NCBI RefSeq assembly: GCF_023091745.1
Contig: NC_068930.1
Location: forward strand, 14,034,262-14,098,261
Direction of reading: 5' to 3'
Source: Budorcas taxicolor
Lineage: Eukaryota; Chordata; Mammalia; Artiodactyla; Bovidae
Length of the DNA stretch: 64,000 nt
Shown: positions 33,241 to 44,897 of the stretch, one piece after another
How the letters are laid out: each line of letters starts with the position of its first letter
Position numbering within the stretch: the first letter of the stretch is position 1
Program-made: the position numbers and the translations under genes
Notes under the pieces: model-generated
Database searches by the model: none
Seen by the model: only the letters and a program-made list of their open reading frames with translations
Told to the model about the DNA's origin: nothing

Positions 33241-34990
33241 CTTAACCGATCATGGGTAGCACTTTAGTGTTCTAATATGTAAGATATTATTAATATGGTG
33301 TTCTTTGCACTACATATTGTCCTCCTAAGTTTTAGTACCAAAATGTTAAAAAAAAAAAAAAAACATTGATTCCAGACCAAATTTCAATCCTCTTAGAGGA
33401 TAACCATTTGATTTCATCCTTTAATTTCTTCAGCAGTAAGATATCAACTTAAAATTAAGTGACAGTTTATAGAGATATTTGTAGTATATGTAGAAAAAAG
33501 ACAATATCAAGAATATATGAAGACAAAAAATGAATGCATGAAGGCATATAATCCAATAAAATAGGCAAAGAACAAGTACTTCAGGAAAAAAGAGACACAA
33601 ACAGTGAGTAAACATAGGAAAACATGCTCAAACAATTATTTTTGGCCCAACTGTCTGGAAAAATCTTCACCATCATCATTACAATTTTAATATCCCACTC
33701 AGTGTCTTATTCCCCCTTGACTCCACATCTCCCTCCAATTATCACTCCATTACCCTGTTCCTTTTGTAGAAAACTCTTCAACAGTTTTGTCCATACTTAC
33801 TCTTTCCACTTCCTAACTTCTCTCTGGTTTTTGAAACAACTCAAATCCAGATTTCTCTCTGTCACTTTAGAAGAAAAAGTATGTTTCTCTTAGAGCCGTT
33901 GACTGCCATCTTGAAATCATAGAGGAAGCCAGTTCTACACAGATCAAACAGATAAGAGGTTCCAAAGTGACATCACTGAGATTTCTAACTAACTTTGAAG
34001 CCTACTTGACTTTTGGACATTTCTGTTATCATTTAGCAGTTTGGATGAAGTTTCTGTTTCCTAGAACAAACATGAATGAGTATGACCAACCAGCTGGGAG
34101 AGTCCCTGTGTGAAGATGGGCTCCGGGAGAGGAGGGAGTATGTGGGGAGTCAGAGACTGGCAACTTCTAAGGAGAAAAGTTGTAGAGCAAGTGATACATA
34201 AAATGCCAGTCAGTATTCAATCCAAACAGTGTTTGCAGATTTGTATCTAAAGAGTACAGGGAAATTCACGTATGAGATGTCAAATCAGCGAGAGATTCAA
34301 ACAGGATCTGAAAGGCTCTGTGAAAGGATAAGGTGATGCACTGAAAAAAAAATAAAGAAACATTTTAAAATATATAATTGCTTTGCCCCAAGATTCAAAC
34401 TAAAATGGTTTTAAAGTCCAAGTTGCTTAATTGATCATTAAATTAATTAATGTTTCCTCCTTCCTTCCTTGTGTGTTGTTTTAGGTTATCAAGCCAATAT
34501 TTAGCCATGAGTAAGATATTCCTCATGAGTAAGATACATGTCCTCATGTAACTTGTATAATGTAACACAGAAGACAAACAAAAGACTTTAACTTTCACTT
34601 ATTTTCAGTGTGGCGAGTGAATTTCTTGTGTTTGACTTTCAAATCTTAATTAAAGGTCTTTAACTTTCTTTAGGAGCAGACTCTAAGATTCCTAAGCCCA
34701 ATATTTAACCTATAAATTTGCCTTTTTGAGTTTTTTGAAAGTCTCACATCTTTTTGCTGATTTTGACCTTAGAGAACCACATAGACTTGGGAGAAGAATG
34801 ATGAAGCAGGATCCTCTTTACAAGGGGAGAGATTCAGAGACATCCTAGGGTACAGGGGACATGCACAAGGAGCAGGGCCTGATGAGTCTTTGAATAAAAG
34901 TCAGTCATGAGGCTATCCCACCAAAGGTGACTCATTCACAGTTTAAATCACAACATGGAAAATGATCACCAGAAACTTGGGTTATAAGTC
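33241..34990. other. Single-copy DNA, part possibly ancient repeat
   Basis: An A-run lies at 33347-33363. Positions about 33700-33870 (CTCCAATTATCACTCCATTACC, AAAACTCTTCAACAG, CATACTTACTCTTTCCACTTCC) are pyrimidine-rich and recall a widespread but diverged mammalian repeat that I cannot classify. No gene recognised. Confidence 0.4.
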
Positions 34991-34991
34991 T

Positions 34992-35145
34992 TTTTTTTTC
35001 TTTTTAGCTGCAGCACGTAGTGTCTCTAGTTGTGGAGCACCAGCTTAGTTGCCCTGCGGCATGTGGGACCTGAGTTCCCTGCCCAGGGATGGAATCCATG
35101 TCCTACTCGGGGCAGACTTTTAACCACCAGACCACTATGGGTCAC
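34992..35145 (-). mobile_element. CHR-type tRNA-derived SINE, antisense
   Basis: Words TTTTTAGCTGCAGCACGTAG, GCTTAGTTGCCCTGCGGCATG, GAGTTCCCTGCCCAGGGATGG and TTTTAACCACCAGACCAC follow the artiodactyl SINE in reverse. It is more diverged than the copy at 8296, and the terminal GGGAAGTCCC is lost. Confidence 0.75.
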
Positions 35146-37089
35146 TGGATTGCAAACCTTGGCAATCAAAATGTTGCCAGGATGCAAATCCTGGTTAATA
35201 ACCTTTGATTATGGGTCCACTGAAGTCATTTTTTTCTATATTTTATACCCTCTGTTGCAGTAATCTTTATATTGCATTTGTAGATTTTTTTTCCTATAAA
35301 AAATAGTCAACTCAAAAATTGTATTGTACATTTCTCAAATAATGCTTATGTAACTATATACATTAGGAGTATGACAATGCTCTAGTTTATGGCCATCATT
35401 CATGAACATCATTCTCATACATGATATTTTCATAATATTTCTGAATCTGAAGAAGAATCTCTAGAAGTATGATGAATACTAAAAAGAGGGGCATCTAGAG
35501 AGTAGAGATTGGCTTTCAGAGAAGGACACATTGAATTGTGTTCTGAATTTTTAAAAAGTACTTTCATCACTAAAAATTTTCTTAGTGTGTTATAATGATG
35601 ACTTAATCTCCTGAATTAAATTGCTTCTTTCACCATAATTTTATGCTTTTTATTCAAAATATGTAAATTTTTAAAGTCTATATTAAACATTTGTACTCAA
35701 CACAGAATAAATGGCCATAGCACATAAGGTTATCAATATATTTGAGTAAATTTAAATTTGTCATCCTGACTTTATGTTTAAAGATACTCATGTTTATGTT
35801 ATAATAATGTATACACAGTAAGAATACGTGTATTTAGAGAGTGCTTCATTACTTTTTTATTGTGCCAACGAAGATTTACTATGTGGAAAAGACAACATCA
35901 TATCTCTTATTCCCTGCAATCTCAAACAAGAGAATTGTTGCCATAATTATGGTCACTGTTATCTTCAAACAAATTCATGGGTATTCTACTTTCTCTTGAG
36001 TGGCAATGAATTTAAAAATAATATTTAAAAACATCAAGCAAATAAACAAAAAACATATTCCCTACATTCAAGGAACTCTTCTGGGTCAGCAGCTCTTCTT
36101 GGATAGGAACTCTTCTTGGGAAATAACTCTTAATTAAAATCTCTTTAAAAAAAAAAAAAAGCTAACCACGTAAAGCAGTGCATGTCATTGCCAAAGGAAT
36201 GACGGAGCTGCTAAACAAGGTTTTGTCGGAGGTGGACATGTTTGTGTGTACCTGGAAAAGAGTTTCACAAATGGGGGAGTCTTAAATTGAGCTTTAAAGA
36301 ACTGGGTAATCTTGGACTGTGGAAAGATGGGGTAGGTAAAAATATGTTTTATATAATAAGATGAAAAGGAAAGAAGGCAGGAGGGGAGAAAGGAGCAAAG
36401 GGAGGAATGAAGGATAAAAAAGCGAGAAAACCTAGTCTTCCCCTTTTTCTTGGGATTTAGAAAGAAATGAAAGGCTTTAATTCTCAAGAAAAATAACAAG
36501 AAATCATCAATTGAATACCAAAAAGAAAAAAACAGAAACAACACATTTTTTTTTTAAATTCCACCAAAGATCTATAGACAAAGAAATACAAAAGAAATAA
36601 ACTCTGGAAAATCAATTTTTTTCTAAGTAAATGAAAAAAACAGAACAACTCCAACACTGGTCATTTGCTGAAGATGGGAGCCAGTGTTCTGAGAAACAAA
36701 CCTGTCATATGCAACCAGAAGAAACCAACTGGATTGTGATGAATCCATAGGTTACCATGGCAAACTGATCACTGATCTTGAGAACCCCAAATCCACAGAG
36801 AATCCTCCCAATCAGGTTTCCCCTTAACAGGGGAAGGTAGATGATTACACAGAGGCTGGGAGTAAAAGCAGAAAGGTTTCACTGCCTCACAGTGTCACAT
36901 TTGTCAAAATCTCAGCTTCCTGACATCTAACTGGGATCTTACCATCACGTAGCTTCATGTCTGTGATCTCAGAGTCCTCTGGAGCTTAGAGAAAGTGTAA
37001 ACATAGACATTATTTCCTTCATTTTTAAAAATTCTTTAAAAGTAAAAAATGCTTTAAAAGACTAAAGAAAAAAATCATAGCAATGTATT
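35146..37089. other. Long single-copy AT-rich stretch
   Basis: No gene or certain repeat. Purine-rich patches lie at 36360-36420, and short A-runs near 36146 and 36545. A 119-codon minus-strand frame (36185-36544) runs through the purine-rich patch and translates to Phe/Leu/Ser-rich sequence, a composition effect. Confidence 0.45.
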
Positions 37090-37644
37090 ATGAGGTCTTA
37101 ATATATTAAATTACTGTGTAATAAAAATAGCACAAAAATTAGGAGAGAGCATAAATGAAGTTACATTGTTATAAGGGTATTTCATTATACACAGAATGGC
37201 ATAAAGCTAATTCAATATTTATTGTGATAAATTGAGTGCATACTATAAACTTAAGTGCAACTATACAAATAAAAATTCAAAGATTATAGCTAAAAAACAA
37301 TAGAAAATATACAGTGAAATATTTAAAATTTATAAATTAATCCAAAGAGAAAGCAAGAAAAGAGAAATTAAAAAAAAAAAATAGAGAGTGCAGACAGGAA
37401 ACCAGTAGTAAAATGTTTGACTTAAATTTAGACATATAGTTAAGTAAAAATATTTTAAATGTAAATGAGTATAATACATCCCATGGAAAAAATTAAAACT
37501 TTCAGGATGAAAATAAGCTAAGACTCAAGAATGGGCTTTTTACAAGGGATACACTTTGACTATAAAATCACAGATGTATTGAAAGTAAAAGAATGGGAAA
37601 AAATATGCCATGGGGAAAGTAATTATGAGATTCCTTCTGTGTGG

Positions 37645-37855
37645 GCATGCGTGCTCAGTCACTCAGTCATGTCCAGCTTGTGTGGACTGTAGCCTGCCAG
37701 GCTTCTCTGTTCATGTGAATTCTCCAGCAAGAATGCTGCAGTGGGCTGCCATTTCCTTCTCCAGGGGATCTCCCCAACCCAGGGATCGAACCCGCATCTC
37801 GTTCATCTCCTGCAATGGCAGGTGGGCTCTTTGCCACTAGCACCACCTTGGAAGC
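37645..37855 (-). mobile_element. Bov-tA SINE nested in L1M, antisense
   Basis: Antisense Bov-tA (GCATGCGTGCTCAGTCACTC, TTCTCCAGCAAGAATGCTGC, CCAACCCAGGGATCGAACCC, CTAGCACCACCTTGGAAGC). L1M wording continues on both sides, so this SINE is younger than the L1. A CAT-to-CCTGC segment in the middle is slightly expanded (ATCTCGTTCATCTCCTGC). Confidence 0.92.
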
Positions 37856-39029
37856 TTGCTTGTGTAGTTATATTGATATCAAACAGCAAACTGGAAAACA
37901 AGAATATCGTTACCAGAAATAAACTCGGTCACTTCATAATGAGAAAAAGCATCAATTCATATTTATAAAGATATTCACAATATAAAACAGTCCTATATGT
38001 ATACTCATTTAATCAGTTTCAAAGTAGGTGAATAAAAAAATAGGCCTATAGAGAATACTACATAAACTCAGACTCATATTTGGAGATTTCAATATCTCTC
38101 TGTCAGTAATTAACAGATGAAGCTAACCAAAAAAATAATTACAAATATAGTATATTTGAACACACTATAAAAAACTTGACTTAAACTGACACCAACAGAA
38201 CATTATACTGATAACTGTGAATATGGATTTTTTTCAATATACAGGGATTGTTCAACAAGTTACACCACATGATGTAGTACAACTTTCAATAGATTAAAAA
38301 AATGTTGAAGTTTTATAAACTATTTTCTCTAACATCAACTAAATTACATTAGAAGTCAGAAACAATAAAATAGATAAGAAAACGTAAAACATTTAAAATT
38401 TAAATGATAGGCAAATAACCCAGGGGTCAAATAAAATACCACAAGTATAATTAGAAATTATTCTAACTGAATGCTAAGTACAAATATTACATATCAAAAT
38501 TGGTAGGATGTAACTAAAGCAGCTCTTAGGGGAAATTTGTGTCTTTAAATGCTTGAAAGTGAAAAGAGTAAATTAAAAAAATAATCTGAAATATAAACTT
38601 CCACTTCAAGAAAATAGAGAAACAATAAAGTAAATTCTAAGACAGGAGAAGGGAAGCAATAAAAGATCAAAGCAGAATGAATAAAATGATCAAGCAGAAC
38701 CAATGAAATAGGAAACAGAAGAATAGAATAGAATAGAGAGAAGCAATAAAGAAAATTACCAAAGTAAACAGCTCTTCAAAAAGAATAAAATTGTTAAACT
38801 GCTTGCCAGATTGATCAAGTAAAAAGAGAAATGGTACAAATTATCAATATCAAGGAAAAAAAGAGAGACACCCTACAAATCCTATAGGAGTTGAAAGGAT
38901 AATACTAGGATATTTTGGGGGGGAAAAAAAGCAATAAATTCAAGAGCCTAAACAAAATTAACAGTTTACTTGGAAAAAAGAAAATGACAATCTTCCAAAT
39001 GGTAAACAGAAAGGAACTGCAAAGTTTGC

Positions 39030-39385
39030 ATAGTCAGTTCAGGTTGCCACAGCAAAACGTCAGAGATGGGGTGACTTGAGCAATAGAAATTTGTGTCTAA
39101 CAGTTCTGGAGGCTAAAAGTCCATAAACGAAGTATCAGCTGATTTGGTTTTTGATGAGAGTTCTCTTCCTGACTGGCAGATGGCTGTCCTGATATGACAT
39201 CACACAGCTTTTCCCGGGCCCCTGCTGTTTGTCCTGAGGGCGCTAGTGCTGTCAGAACAGGACCCCATGATTATGACCTCATTTAACCTTAATTACTCCC
39301 TAGATGCATCATCTTTACATAGAGACACAAAGAGGGTTAGGACTTCACGTGTATTTTAAAGAACACAAACATTCCGTCCATAAAA
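39030..39385 (-). mobile_element. MLT1-type MaLR LTR nested in L1M, antisense
   Basis: Antisense MLT1 wording: TCAGGTTGCCACAGCAAAACG, GTGACTTGAGCAATAGAAATTT, AACAGTTCTGGAGGCTAAAAG, GACCTCATTTAACCTTAATTAC and GGGTTAGGACTTCACGTG. Solo LTR of a non-autonomous ERVL-MaLR element, with no internal region. L1 ORF2 wording resumes after about 39400. Confidence 0.78.
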
Positions 39386-39877
39386 CTCTATACTTATTAA
39401 AATATTAAATATAAAATTTGAAAGTTTCTCATTCTTCCTAGTCCCTCAAACAATCAAAGAAAGGAACAAAAAAATCTCTTCAGACCCTGATGCCTTCAGT
39501 GGTAACTGCTTTCAAACATTTAAGGAAAAATTACTACCAATGTCACACAATATCTTTCATAACATAGGAAAGAGGAAAAATATCCCAACTTGGTTTATGA
39601 GCTCAGCATAACCTTGACACCAAAATATTAAGAAATAGAATACAGCAATACTTTAAAAATATATTCTAAATATGATTTTTCCCAGAGAGGCAAGGTTGGT
39701 TCAATATTCAGATTTTAAATTCATAATATTAATAGCAAAAAGATAAAAATCACATGACTACTCTCAATAAATGCAAAAAAATCATTTTTAAAAATTCATA
39801 ATTAAAAAAATAAGAATGCTAGAATATAGCTCAGAAAACTAGGAGTATTCTTAACTTAATAAAGGTTATCTTCAAAA

Positions 39878-40435
39878 ATTTTTTATTTATTTGTGATATA
39901 CCCTTGTATTTCATGTAAGTGTCCACTGGCACCACAGCACTGGTGAGCCACGCCTTTTCTTTTTCTTTTAATGAAAAACTGCAAGAAAGATGGAGAAAAA
40001 GATTGCATTGAGCAAGGCACAGAAGTGTGGTCCTTAGATCCTTTCAACATTGTGTCTTCTGAATTTTTTTTTTTTTTTGATCAGCCAGAAAGAACCCACA
40101 TCTTCCCCATCTCACCTTACCTCAGTCTTACAGCTTTCAGTCTTCTCTTCTCTGGATACTGCCTTCAATATGCTATTCCCAGAGAAAGAAATTAATTACT
40201 GCTCTAACTCTTCCAAACTTGCAAATCCTCCTCCTGCTCTGCAGCCATCAAAGGCTCTGAGAGTCACATTGTGACTTGTAATTATACCCATAAGAGGACC
40301 AGTTTTATTAACCTTGAAGCTTACACAATTTTGACAGTCCCCTTTAAGAAAAAATATTAATAATACACAACATCAGATACAAAGTGCAATATTTACTGAA
40401 AATGAAAATAGAAGTGGAACAAATTGCAAATTTAA
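39878..40435. other. Single-copy DNA with T-run
   Basis: A T15 run lies at about 40064-40078. The stretch 39878-39990 vaguely recalls a CHR-type SINE head, but nothing firm can be said. No gene recognised. Confidence 0.4.
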
Positions 40436-40812
40436 AAAAGATCACATAATATGGAATTTAGAAAGATGGCAATGATGACCCTGTATGCAAGACAGTGAAA
40501 AAGACACAGATGTGTATAGCGGACTTTTGGACTCAGAGGGAGAGGGAGAGGGTGGGATGATTTGGGAGAACGGCATTGAAACATGTATACTATCACGTAA
40601 GAATCGAATCGCCAGTCTATGTCTGATGCAGGATACAGCATGCTTGGGGCTGGTGCACGGGGATGACCCAGAGGGATGTTATGGGGAGGGAGGTGGGAGG
40701 GGGGTTCATGTTTGGGAACGCATGTACACCCGTGGTGGATTCATGTCAATGTATGGCAAAACCAATACAGTATTGTAAAGTAAAATAAAGTAAAAACAAA
40801 AACTAAAAAAAA
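40436..40812 (+). mobile_element. Young ruminant L1 3' UTR with A-rich tail
   Basis: Sense 3' UTR of the Bos-type L1: ATGGAATTTAGAAAGATGGC, GGAGAGGGAGAGGGTGGGATG, GGGGCTGGTGCACGGGGATG, GAGGGATGTTATGGGGAGGG and GGCAAAACCAATACAGTATTG, then an A-rich tail with AAATAAA units to about 40850. Several CpGs survive (GTATAGCGG, AATCGAATCGCC), consistent with a recent insertion. AGATCA-type words on both sides hint at a duplication. Confidence 0.9.
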
Positions 40813-42094
40813 AATAAAAATAAAAAAAATAAATCCAAAAAAAAATAGATCAATAATTGCCACAAATGTCACTAAATTCAGATTTTTACCATGATAAATT
40901 TTAAGTTAACAGTTTGGTATCTCTGTAATACCTTTTTCTTATATTTTTCTACATATACTTTGAGTACTTCTTCATGTAACGAACTTCATAATATTTCACT
41001 CTATAGAGGAATTCGAAAGATAGATTTTCTTTTCAACATGGTGATAATTAAGCTCTAGCATTTAAACTACTGAACATTTGGGAAAATATTTAAAAATTTA
41101 CAACTGTCATTAATGACAATTTCATGTAAAATATAGAATTATTGTCAAACATAGGAAAATCTTTCCCAAGTCTTTTTATATAGGAGCTATAAGATTTCAG
41201 GGCATTTCAGTTTTTCTGAGGGGTAAAATAGTCTTTGATATCACTCATTAGCCAGTTTGCCTACTTTTGTGTAAATAACATCAGTATTTTTAGCTTTTTC
41301 AACACAAATTATTTATGTCAAATCACCTAATACTGATTTTTCCCCTAATGTATTGATGCTATTCACTATGTTTGATTATTTGTAGAAGTGTACTTGTAAG
41401 AGTGTGCTTGAATGCATTCCTACCCCAGAATTGCTAATAATAAATTGACTTTGCACAGAAATAATAGTGAATCATGTAAATGTATCATCATAAACTCAGA
41501 CTAAATAGACTCCCAATTCATCTTCTAAAGTAGGTCCCCGAAATAAATGGGACCATGGCAGTGTTCTACCCAGCATAAGGGAAAAGGTGAAAAAAACAAA
41601 GTCAAAAAGGAAAGAGACAGAAATCTTAACCCATTATATTTAAAATATCTTCTGCACAAAATCAGATGACTATGTCATGCGGTGCTGCGCCCTCTCCTTG
41701 GGCCTTCAAAGTCTTGAGCAAGTGAGAGGTCCTGAGGCCTAAGCTCCCTCAGTTTCCAAGAGAATCAGCCTCTGATTTTGCCTGTAACTATGTTTTCATC
41801 TCCGCTGCCATCTATAGATCTACTGAAAGGATATAACATATCTATATTTCCATTCACATTTCTGTTCCATAAACCTCTTATAGCTAACACAGTGCTCTAT
41901 GCCTAAAATAGTTTCTTACTTATGGTGAGAGCAAGATATGAGCTTTTAGAATTAGTTGAATTGGACTGAATTTAATTGACAGTGTAAACAATTTAACTGG
42001 GTTGGTTTTTATCCTTTTTATGCCTTATGGCAAATGAGAAGGATGCAGGCTCTAAAACTGCTTACTCGATTTTTTCCTTTTTTTTTAAATTTAA
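40813..42094. other. AT-rich DNA with possible old L1 remnant
   Basis: Positions 40900-41110 (TACCTTTTTCTTATATTTTTC, CACTCTATAGAGGAATTCG, CATTTAAACTACTGAACATTTGG) resemble decayed antisense L1M 3' sequence at low confidence. The rest shows no gene or repeat. Confidence 0.35.
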
Positions 42095-42720
42095 TTTAGG
42101 GAAAGTTATTTTGCCTTCCTTAGATTCTGTTTTCTAACCTGTAAAACAGGGAAAATAATCTTATGCCTGAGACTGTTCATTGTCTCCCTCTATTCAGTTT
42201 TGTCTTCTGTAATCAGAAGAGACTTGACTTTTGCTGGATGCGTGCTGCCTAGAATAAAAGCTACAGTTCCTAGACTCTCTTGCACTTAACATGAGATGAA
42301 TGAGGTGTAAACGCCATTCAACTCCTTGCCAGAAACTTTCTGAAGGGATCTGACAGACATCTCTGCCTTCCTTCATCTTTTCCTCGTCCTGGCACCCAGA
42401 ACACACATGAGATGCTAGACCTGCCGTCTTGGACCGTGAAGGAAAAATGACCACACCTTCAGGGGACTAGAAACACGGGTGGAAAGGCTACTCGCCTGGT
42501 GAGATTTTGAGAAGCAGAGTCACAGCGGCAATTGAGCTGCTCTCCTTTACGTATGTTTGTTTCAGGGAAATACTGTCCCCTGTTATTTCAGTCGCTAATA
42601 TTTTGTGCTTCTGATACTGTCACTGGATTGAATACTAATGACTGCCCTTGCAGGGTTTGTGAAGACTGAATAAGAAAGGTGCCTTGTACAATGTCTCGCG
42701 TAGACTTGGTGGCTAATCTT
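42095..42720 (+). mobile_element. MIR SINE split by older-repeat insertion
   Basis: The 5' half (42095-42175: GGAAAGTTATTTTGCC, CTAACCTGTAAAACAGGG, ATAATCTTATGCC) and the 3' half (42640-42720: TGCAGGGTTTGTGAAGACTG, GCCTTGTACAATGTC) read as one MIR interrupted by about 460 bases. The insert has words such as GCCGTCTTGGACCGTGAAGG and TCCTAGACTCTCTTGC that recall old LTR or DNA-transposon repeats. I cannot name it. Confidence 0.5.
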
Positions 42721-42779
42721 AGTAGTTGCTCAGCACTTTTTCTTTAATCTGGATAATTTTGGCTTGTCCAAGAAAGTGG

Positions 42780-43180
42780 CCCTGAAAAGTATTATGTTCC
42801 TGATGCTAGCTAGTAAATATCTTCATTTCTTAATTTTCTAAAAATAAGCCTGCTTAATTACATCTGCGGATTAAATTCACTTAGCCTGATCTCTTTTATG
42901 AACTGTTAACGAGGGAACCTTCCAGGATGGGATTAAATTTTTGCTACTGTGTAGATTTCCCAGAATGAGCTGGTATGTAATTTTTCCTAGCGTATAATTT
43001 TCATCTTATTTTCTATTTTTTTATCTTGCTGCTGTCAGCTATAACTTAGATAACATCTTTAAATAGATACCTGGAAGTTTAAAAAAGCAGTGTCATTTTT
43101 TTTTTCTTTTAATTTATAGCACAAGCATTTGTGTAGACAGTATACAAAATGACCAAATTTTGTCATTTTAATAAAAGTCC
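42780..43180. other. Candidate conserved noncoding element
   Basis: A non-repetitive block with homeobox-like words (TGCTTAATTACATC, GATTAAATTC, TTAATTTTC), CCAGGATGGGATTAAATTTTTG and a GCTGCTGTCAGCTATAAC palindromic word. It is AT-rich but not simple. It sits about 300 bases left of a second candidate block at 43490. Confidence 0.35.
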
Positions 43181-43489
43181 ATGAATTTGGGTTGGAAGGG
43201 GCCTGTGCCAGAATCCCCATGAACCTGAAATAGATGGGGAGAAAATGGCATTATTCTATCTTCCCAAGATAGGGATCGAATTCATATTATTATCATTTGT
43301 GAATGGAGGAAATTGTATACATGTTCAGTCCAACCTTCCCAAATTCTCATTTATCATGCAGGTTTTCTTCAGTTACCATCAGTGGATGATTTCTCTCCTT
43401 CTGGACACGTCGTTTGGCTTCATTATCCTGCCAAGTTCTTTGGATCATGACTTATAGCTCTTTTCCACTAAAGATGCAAAATGCAAATA

Positions 43490-43880
43490 GAGTGTTAGGC
43501 AGATGAGTGATTTTTCCAGGAGGAGGGCGATGCTGCGGGAGTGGCTCTCCCAGCCTTCCAGGACTTGGCTCTTTCTTCAATTACAGCCCCAACAACTCTC
43601 CTCCTTCGGAGCCCCAAGAGGTGACTTGTTAGAGAATGAGCTACATACCGTCGGCTCAGGAAGGGCCCCCAAATTAATCTCGCCCGGTACATTAGGAAAC
43701 ACTTCGCTGACATTTGCTGTCCTTGTCAGCCCTAATAAAGAGATTTTTACCTGTATTTGCCTATTCAACACTTCAGCCCCTCAGCCAATTTTGGAAATTA
43801 TTTCTGATTTATGGCTTTCTCTCAGGCGGGTGTCACCCTGCCTGTCAATTATGCCTCAAAGCAAATGCTAAGTGAATGCT
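43490..43880. other. Candidate conserved noncoding element (strongest looking)
   Basis: The block keeps nine or more CpGs (GGGCGATGCTGCGGG, TACCGTCGG, CTCGCCCGG, CTTCGCTG, GGCGGGTG). It holds dense developmental-type words: CAAATTAATC, CCTAATAAAGAG and CCTGTCAATTATGC, which combines a TGTCA PBX/MEIS-like site with AATTA. It resembles no transposon. A 122-codon plus-strand frame (43503-43871) overlaps it without a recognised domain, so it could also be read as an orphan coding candidate. I favour an enhancer. Confidence 0.45.
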
Positions 43881-44202
43881 GGCTGGAAAATTAATAAGGG
43901 AAACCTTTACTCAAAAACCTAGAAAGAGGCTTGCAAAGAGGATCATTCAGCCTGGCAGTAACTCACTGACTGCCTGTGATATTTATAAGCCAGATAGAGA
44001 TATGTGGAGAATTTAGTCACACACAGAAGGGAGAAGTATTTTTTCTCCCTCCATATTTGGAGTTTGGCCACTCTGGAGATTGCAAAAACCATGATGATGG
44101 AAGTTCAGTGGCTCAGTTTCTTCAGAGAGAGCCTGGGTTATGCCAGGCTTTGAAGAACAAAAACAGGTTTTCTTCATTTTGTTAGTTCAGACTGTTCATT
44201 TT
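43881..44202. other. Single-copy DNA
   Basis: No gene or repeat recognised. Confidence 0.4.
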
Positions 44203-44412
44203 AGTGTGTGTGTGTTCAGTCACTCAGACGTGTCTGACCTTTTTTGTAACCCCATGGACTATAGCCCACCAGACTCCTCTATCCATGGAATTTTTCAAGG
44301 AAGAATATTAGAGTGGGTTGCCATTTTCTACTCCAGAGGATCTTCTTGACCCAGGGATCGACCTTGAGTCTCCTGCATTGGATTCTTTACCGCTGAGCCA
44401 TCTGGGAAGCCC
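44203..44412 (-). mobile_element. Bov-tA SINE, antisense
   Basis: TGTTCAGTCACTCAGACG, ACCCCATGGACTATAGCC, TTGACCCAGGGATCGACC and CTGAGCCATCTGGGAAGCCC. TG units on the left are the reverse of the CA-type SINE tail. Confidence 0.92.
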
Positions 44413-44845
44413 ATATATAAGATATATGGAATAATGCAAAATGGAAAATTGTGTGTGTGTGCTAAGTCGCTTCAGTCGTGTCTGACTCTTTGCAACCCTA
44501 TGGACTGTAGTCCACCAGGCTCCTCTGTCCATGGGATTCTCCAGGCAAGAATCCTGGAGTGGGTTGCCATGCCCTTCTCCAGGGAATCTTCCCAATCACA
44601 GATTGAACCCGCGTCTCTTGTCTCCTGCATTGGCGGGCAGGTTCTTTAGTACTAGCGCCACCTGGGAAGCCCGATTACTCAGCCATAAAAAAGAATGAAA
44701 TAATGTCATGTGCAGCAACGTGGATGGACCTAAAGATGATCATACTAAATAAATTAAGTCAGGCAGAAAAGACTATTATATGATACCACTTATATGTGGA
44801 ATCTAAAAAGGAGTACAAATGAACTTATTTACAAACCACTTACAA
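44413..44845 (+). mobile_element. Artiodactyl L1 3' UTR fragment with nested SINE
   Basis: Sense L1 wording TACTCAGCCATAAAAAAGAATG, GCAGCAACGTGGATGGACC and ACTTATATGTGGAATC runs to GAACTTATTTACAAA. A short L1-like piece (ATATATGGAATAATG) left of the SINE suggests that the Bov-tA at 44451-44672 entered the L1. Confidence 0.8.
44451..44672 (-). mobile_element. Bov-tA SINE nested in L1, antisense
   Basis: GTGTGTGTGCTAAGTCGCTTC head, TCTCCAGGCAAGAATCCTGG, CATGCCCTTCTCCAGGG and TAGCGCCACCTGGGAAGCCC. Near-consensus, with CpGs kept (AAGTCGCTTCAGTCGTG, CGCGTCTC), so a rather young copy. Confidence 0.93.
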
Positions 44846-44897
44846 ACCTAAATATAAGCTGCTCATTTCAGCACAAATCCACAAACACCACCTTGTT

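Larger units (their letters stand above)
37090..39877 (+). mobile_element. L1M LINE ORF2 relic with nested insertions
   Basis: The order follows old L1 ORF2 in sense. First ACTGTGTAATAAAAATAGCAC, AGGAGAGAGCATAAATGAAG and TTGTGATAAATTGAG. Then TTTGGAGATTTCAATATCTC, CAAAATTGGTAGGATG and GCAGCTCTTAGGGG. Then AGACCCTGATGCCTTCAGTGG and GGCAAGGTTGGTTCAATATTC. About 2.2 kb of L1 is present, cut by a Bov-tA (37645-37855) and an MLT1 LTR (39030-39385). Stops are everywhere, so no reverse transcriptase could be made. It ends near 39877, well before a 3' UTR. Confidence 0.8.

Noticed and set aside
36185..36544. 119-codon minus-strand Phe/Ser-rich frame
   Set aside because: It reads across a purine-rich low-complexity patch. 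The amino-acid bias follows base composition.
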